Assembly (NCBI GenBank): GCA_038200385.1
Contig: JBBPYA010000258.1
Span: forward strand, 1 to 13,909
DNA length: 13,909 nucleotides
From: JBBPYA01 sp038200385
Lineage (GTDB): Bacteria; Actinomycetota; Actinomycetes; Mycobacteriales; Geodermatophilaceae
Direction of reading: 5' to 3'
Shown here: positions 13,505 through 13,909 of the stretch, one piece after another
Numbering within the stretch: the stretch's first letter is position 1
Layout: every line of letters starts with the position of its first letter
The notes under the pieces: model-generated
Database searches by the model: none
What the model saw: the letters and a program-made list of their open reading frames with translations, nothing else
What the model was told of the DNA's origin: nothing
Program-made: the position numbers and the translations under genes

Positions 13505-13692
13505 GGTCCACGGTCCGCACCTAGTCCGCAAGAACTCCGAGCCGTGGGCCCTGAGTTCCCCTGCTCGGGCCCCGTCATGACCGACTGCCGCTCGCGTTCG
13601 ACCCTCGGGTTAGCCCCCCTCGGCCGGCGTGTACGGCCCGGGAGCACCCGGGCTCAGAGGCTCACGTTGAGTAGTGGAGTCTTGCGGCCAAT
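13505..13692. other. Spacer between rnpB and the terminal small ORFs; no gene recognised
   Basis: I checked both strands for tRNA-like arms, coding frames and repeats. Two GGGCCC hexamers (13546-13551 and 13567-13572) could pair around a 15-nt loop. A TTCGA resembling a T-loop occurs near 13597-13603, but it lacks a flanking 5-bp stem, so I reject a tRNA. No convincing coding frame is present. Confidence 0.4.
13636..13653. terminator. Strong 7-bp GC hairpin downstream of rnpB
   Basis: GCCCGGG and CCCGGGC enclose an AGCA loop. The stem is stable but no T-tract follows on either strand. It could stop rnpB transcription about 160 nt beyond the mature 3' end, as actinobacterial terminators often lack a U-run, or act as an insulator for the genes that begin further right. 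Confidence 0.3.
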
Positions 13693-13709
13693 GTAAGACA
13701 GTGCCTTAC
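13693..13709. promoter_or_regulatory. 17-bp palindrome (GTAAG...CTTAC), probable operator
   Basis: GTAAG and CTTAC flank ACAGTGC; the inner bases are also partly symmetrical, with one mismatched pair around the centre. It overlaps the possible -10 TACGAT (13707-13712) and lies just before the small ORF at 13721, the usual place for an autorepressor such as a toxin-antitoxin or XRE-type regulator. The regulator is not identified. Confidence 0.4.
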
Positions 13710-13712
13710 GAT
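13707..13712 (+). promoter_or_regulatory. Possible -10 box (TACGAT) overlapping the palindrome
   Basis: TACGAT is a TANNNT box with TTGCGG 19 bp upstream (13682-13687) as a possible -35. The GTG at 13721 follows by eight bases, compatible with a near-leaderless start. Confidence 0.3.
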
Positions 13713-13720
13713 GGCCTGGT

Positions 13721-13888
13721 GTGTTCTGCTCCATCGGTTGGTCGCCGAGCGCTGGTCGTGTGCTGCCGCCTGTGCTCGCCTACCAAGACATCGACGGCAA
13801 TCTGCACGGTCTCAACGCCTGGCCGGCATCAGGTCGAGACCTCGCAACCTACGAGAACTGGAGAGGCCTGAATGACGACGAACAATGA
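13721..13888 (+). CDS. Possible 55-aa small protein, function unknown
   Basis: An ORF from GTG 13721 to TGA 13886-13888. Its C-terminal part reads AYQDIDGNLHGLNAWPASGR then DLATYENWRGLNDDEQ, a composition rich in D, N, Y and W that looks protein-like, whereas the other two forward frames here are Cys/Arg/Ser/Thr-rich and look like chance translations. Third codon positions are less G/C-biased than in the rest of the window, which may mean acquired DNA. It lies directly behind the palindrome/promoter and overlaps the start of the next ORF by 17 nt. GTG codons at 13760 and 13772 are alternative starts. No family is recognised; it could equally be the remnant of a longer gene. Confidence 0.35.
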   Translation: MFCSIGWSPSAGRVLPPVLAYQDIDGNLHGLNAWPASGRDLATYENWRGLNDDEQ

Positions 13889-13909
13889 CGTGACCGCGGC
13901 GAGGCGAGA
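13872..13909 (+). CDS. Start of an unidentified gene running off the right edge
   Basis: The ATG at 13872 has GAGAGG five nt upstream, and the frame stays open to the window end (MTTNNDVTAARR). Twelve codons are too few to assign a family. The overlap with the preceding small ORF suggests a two-gene operon under the upstream palindrome. Confidence 0.45.
   Translation, partial: MTTNNDVTAARR

Noticed and set aside
13007..13531. Minus-strand ORFs across rnpB (74-175 aa)
   Set aside because: They are antisense translations of a structured RNA and show no domain.
13580..13620. Possible tRNA or att site after rnpB because of GCGTTCGACC
   Set aside because: No 5-bp T-stem flanks the TTCGA, no acceptor stem or anticodon arm can be drawn, and no direct repeat marks an attachment site.
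13674..13871. 65-aa ORF ending immediately before the ATG at 13872
   Set aside because: The translation is Cys/Thr/Ser-rich and crosses the palindrome and probable promoter; the alternative frame (13721-13888) looks more protein-like.

Overview
The window is very GC-rich chromosomal DNA from an actinomycete (high-GC Gram-positive). The strongest lineage markers are a Nif3-like protein, a C4 zinc-ribbon coiled-coil protein and an RNase HI/acid phosphatase fusion in the order known from mycobacteria (Rv2230c-Rv2229c-Rv2228c), a type A RNase P RNA, and several genes whose start codon lies 6-8 nt behind a TANNNT box, the actinobacterial leaderless arrangement. I cannot name the genus.

Layout. 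1-249 (-) is the N-terminus of a DHA2-type MFS exporter running off the left edge, with a strong palindrome over its probable promoter. 335-1150 (-) is a PrmC/HemK-like glutamine methyltransferase of the related, substrate-unknown subgroup. A divergent spacer (1151-1413) leads to an OafA-type membrane acyltransferase with a C-terminal SGNH domain (1414-3564). Key catalytic positions in both of its domains appear to be substituted. Next comes a GDSL/SGNH lipoprotein (3716-4744) that keeps its nucleophile, then a small SnoaL/NTF2-like protein (4811-5185).

The Nif3-like gene (5195-6316) begins the conserved housekeeping cluster. It is separated from its usual partners by a two-gene transporter unit: a DUF3311 small membrane protein and a sodium:solute symporter (6414-8259) with overlapping ends. 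The cluster resumes with the zinc-ribbon protein (8299-9042) and the RNase HI/phosphatase (9161-10333). Between these two lies a tandem array of four 27-bp units.

nadA (10347-11348) follows without nadB or nadC, then a metallo-beta-lactamase-fold hydrolase (11377-12012). This converges with a TauE/SafE permease (12017-12769, -) across a 4-bp gap. A 60-aa acidic protein is divergent from the permease. rnpB (about 13050-13476) follows.

The last 430 bp look different: they hold two hairpins, no long confident gene, a palindrome overlapping a possible promoter, a possible 55-aa ORF, and the first codons of another gene overlapping it. This end may be the edge of accessory DNA.

Functionally most of the window is housekeeping (RNA processing, NAD synthesis, protein methylation) plus envelope and transport genes. 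The items most worth following up are the acyltransferase that looks like a pseudoenzyme next to an intact SGNH lipoprotein, the split Nif3/zinc-ribbon/RNase H cluster with its repeat array, and the palindrome-controlled small ORF pair downstream of rnpB.
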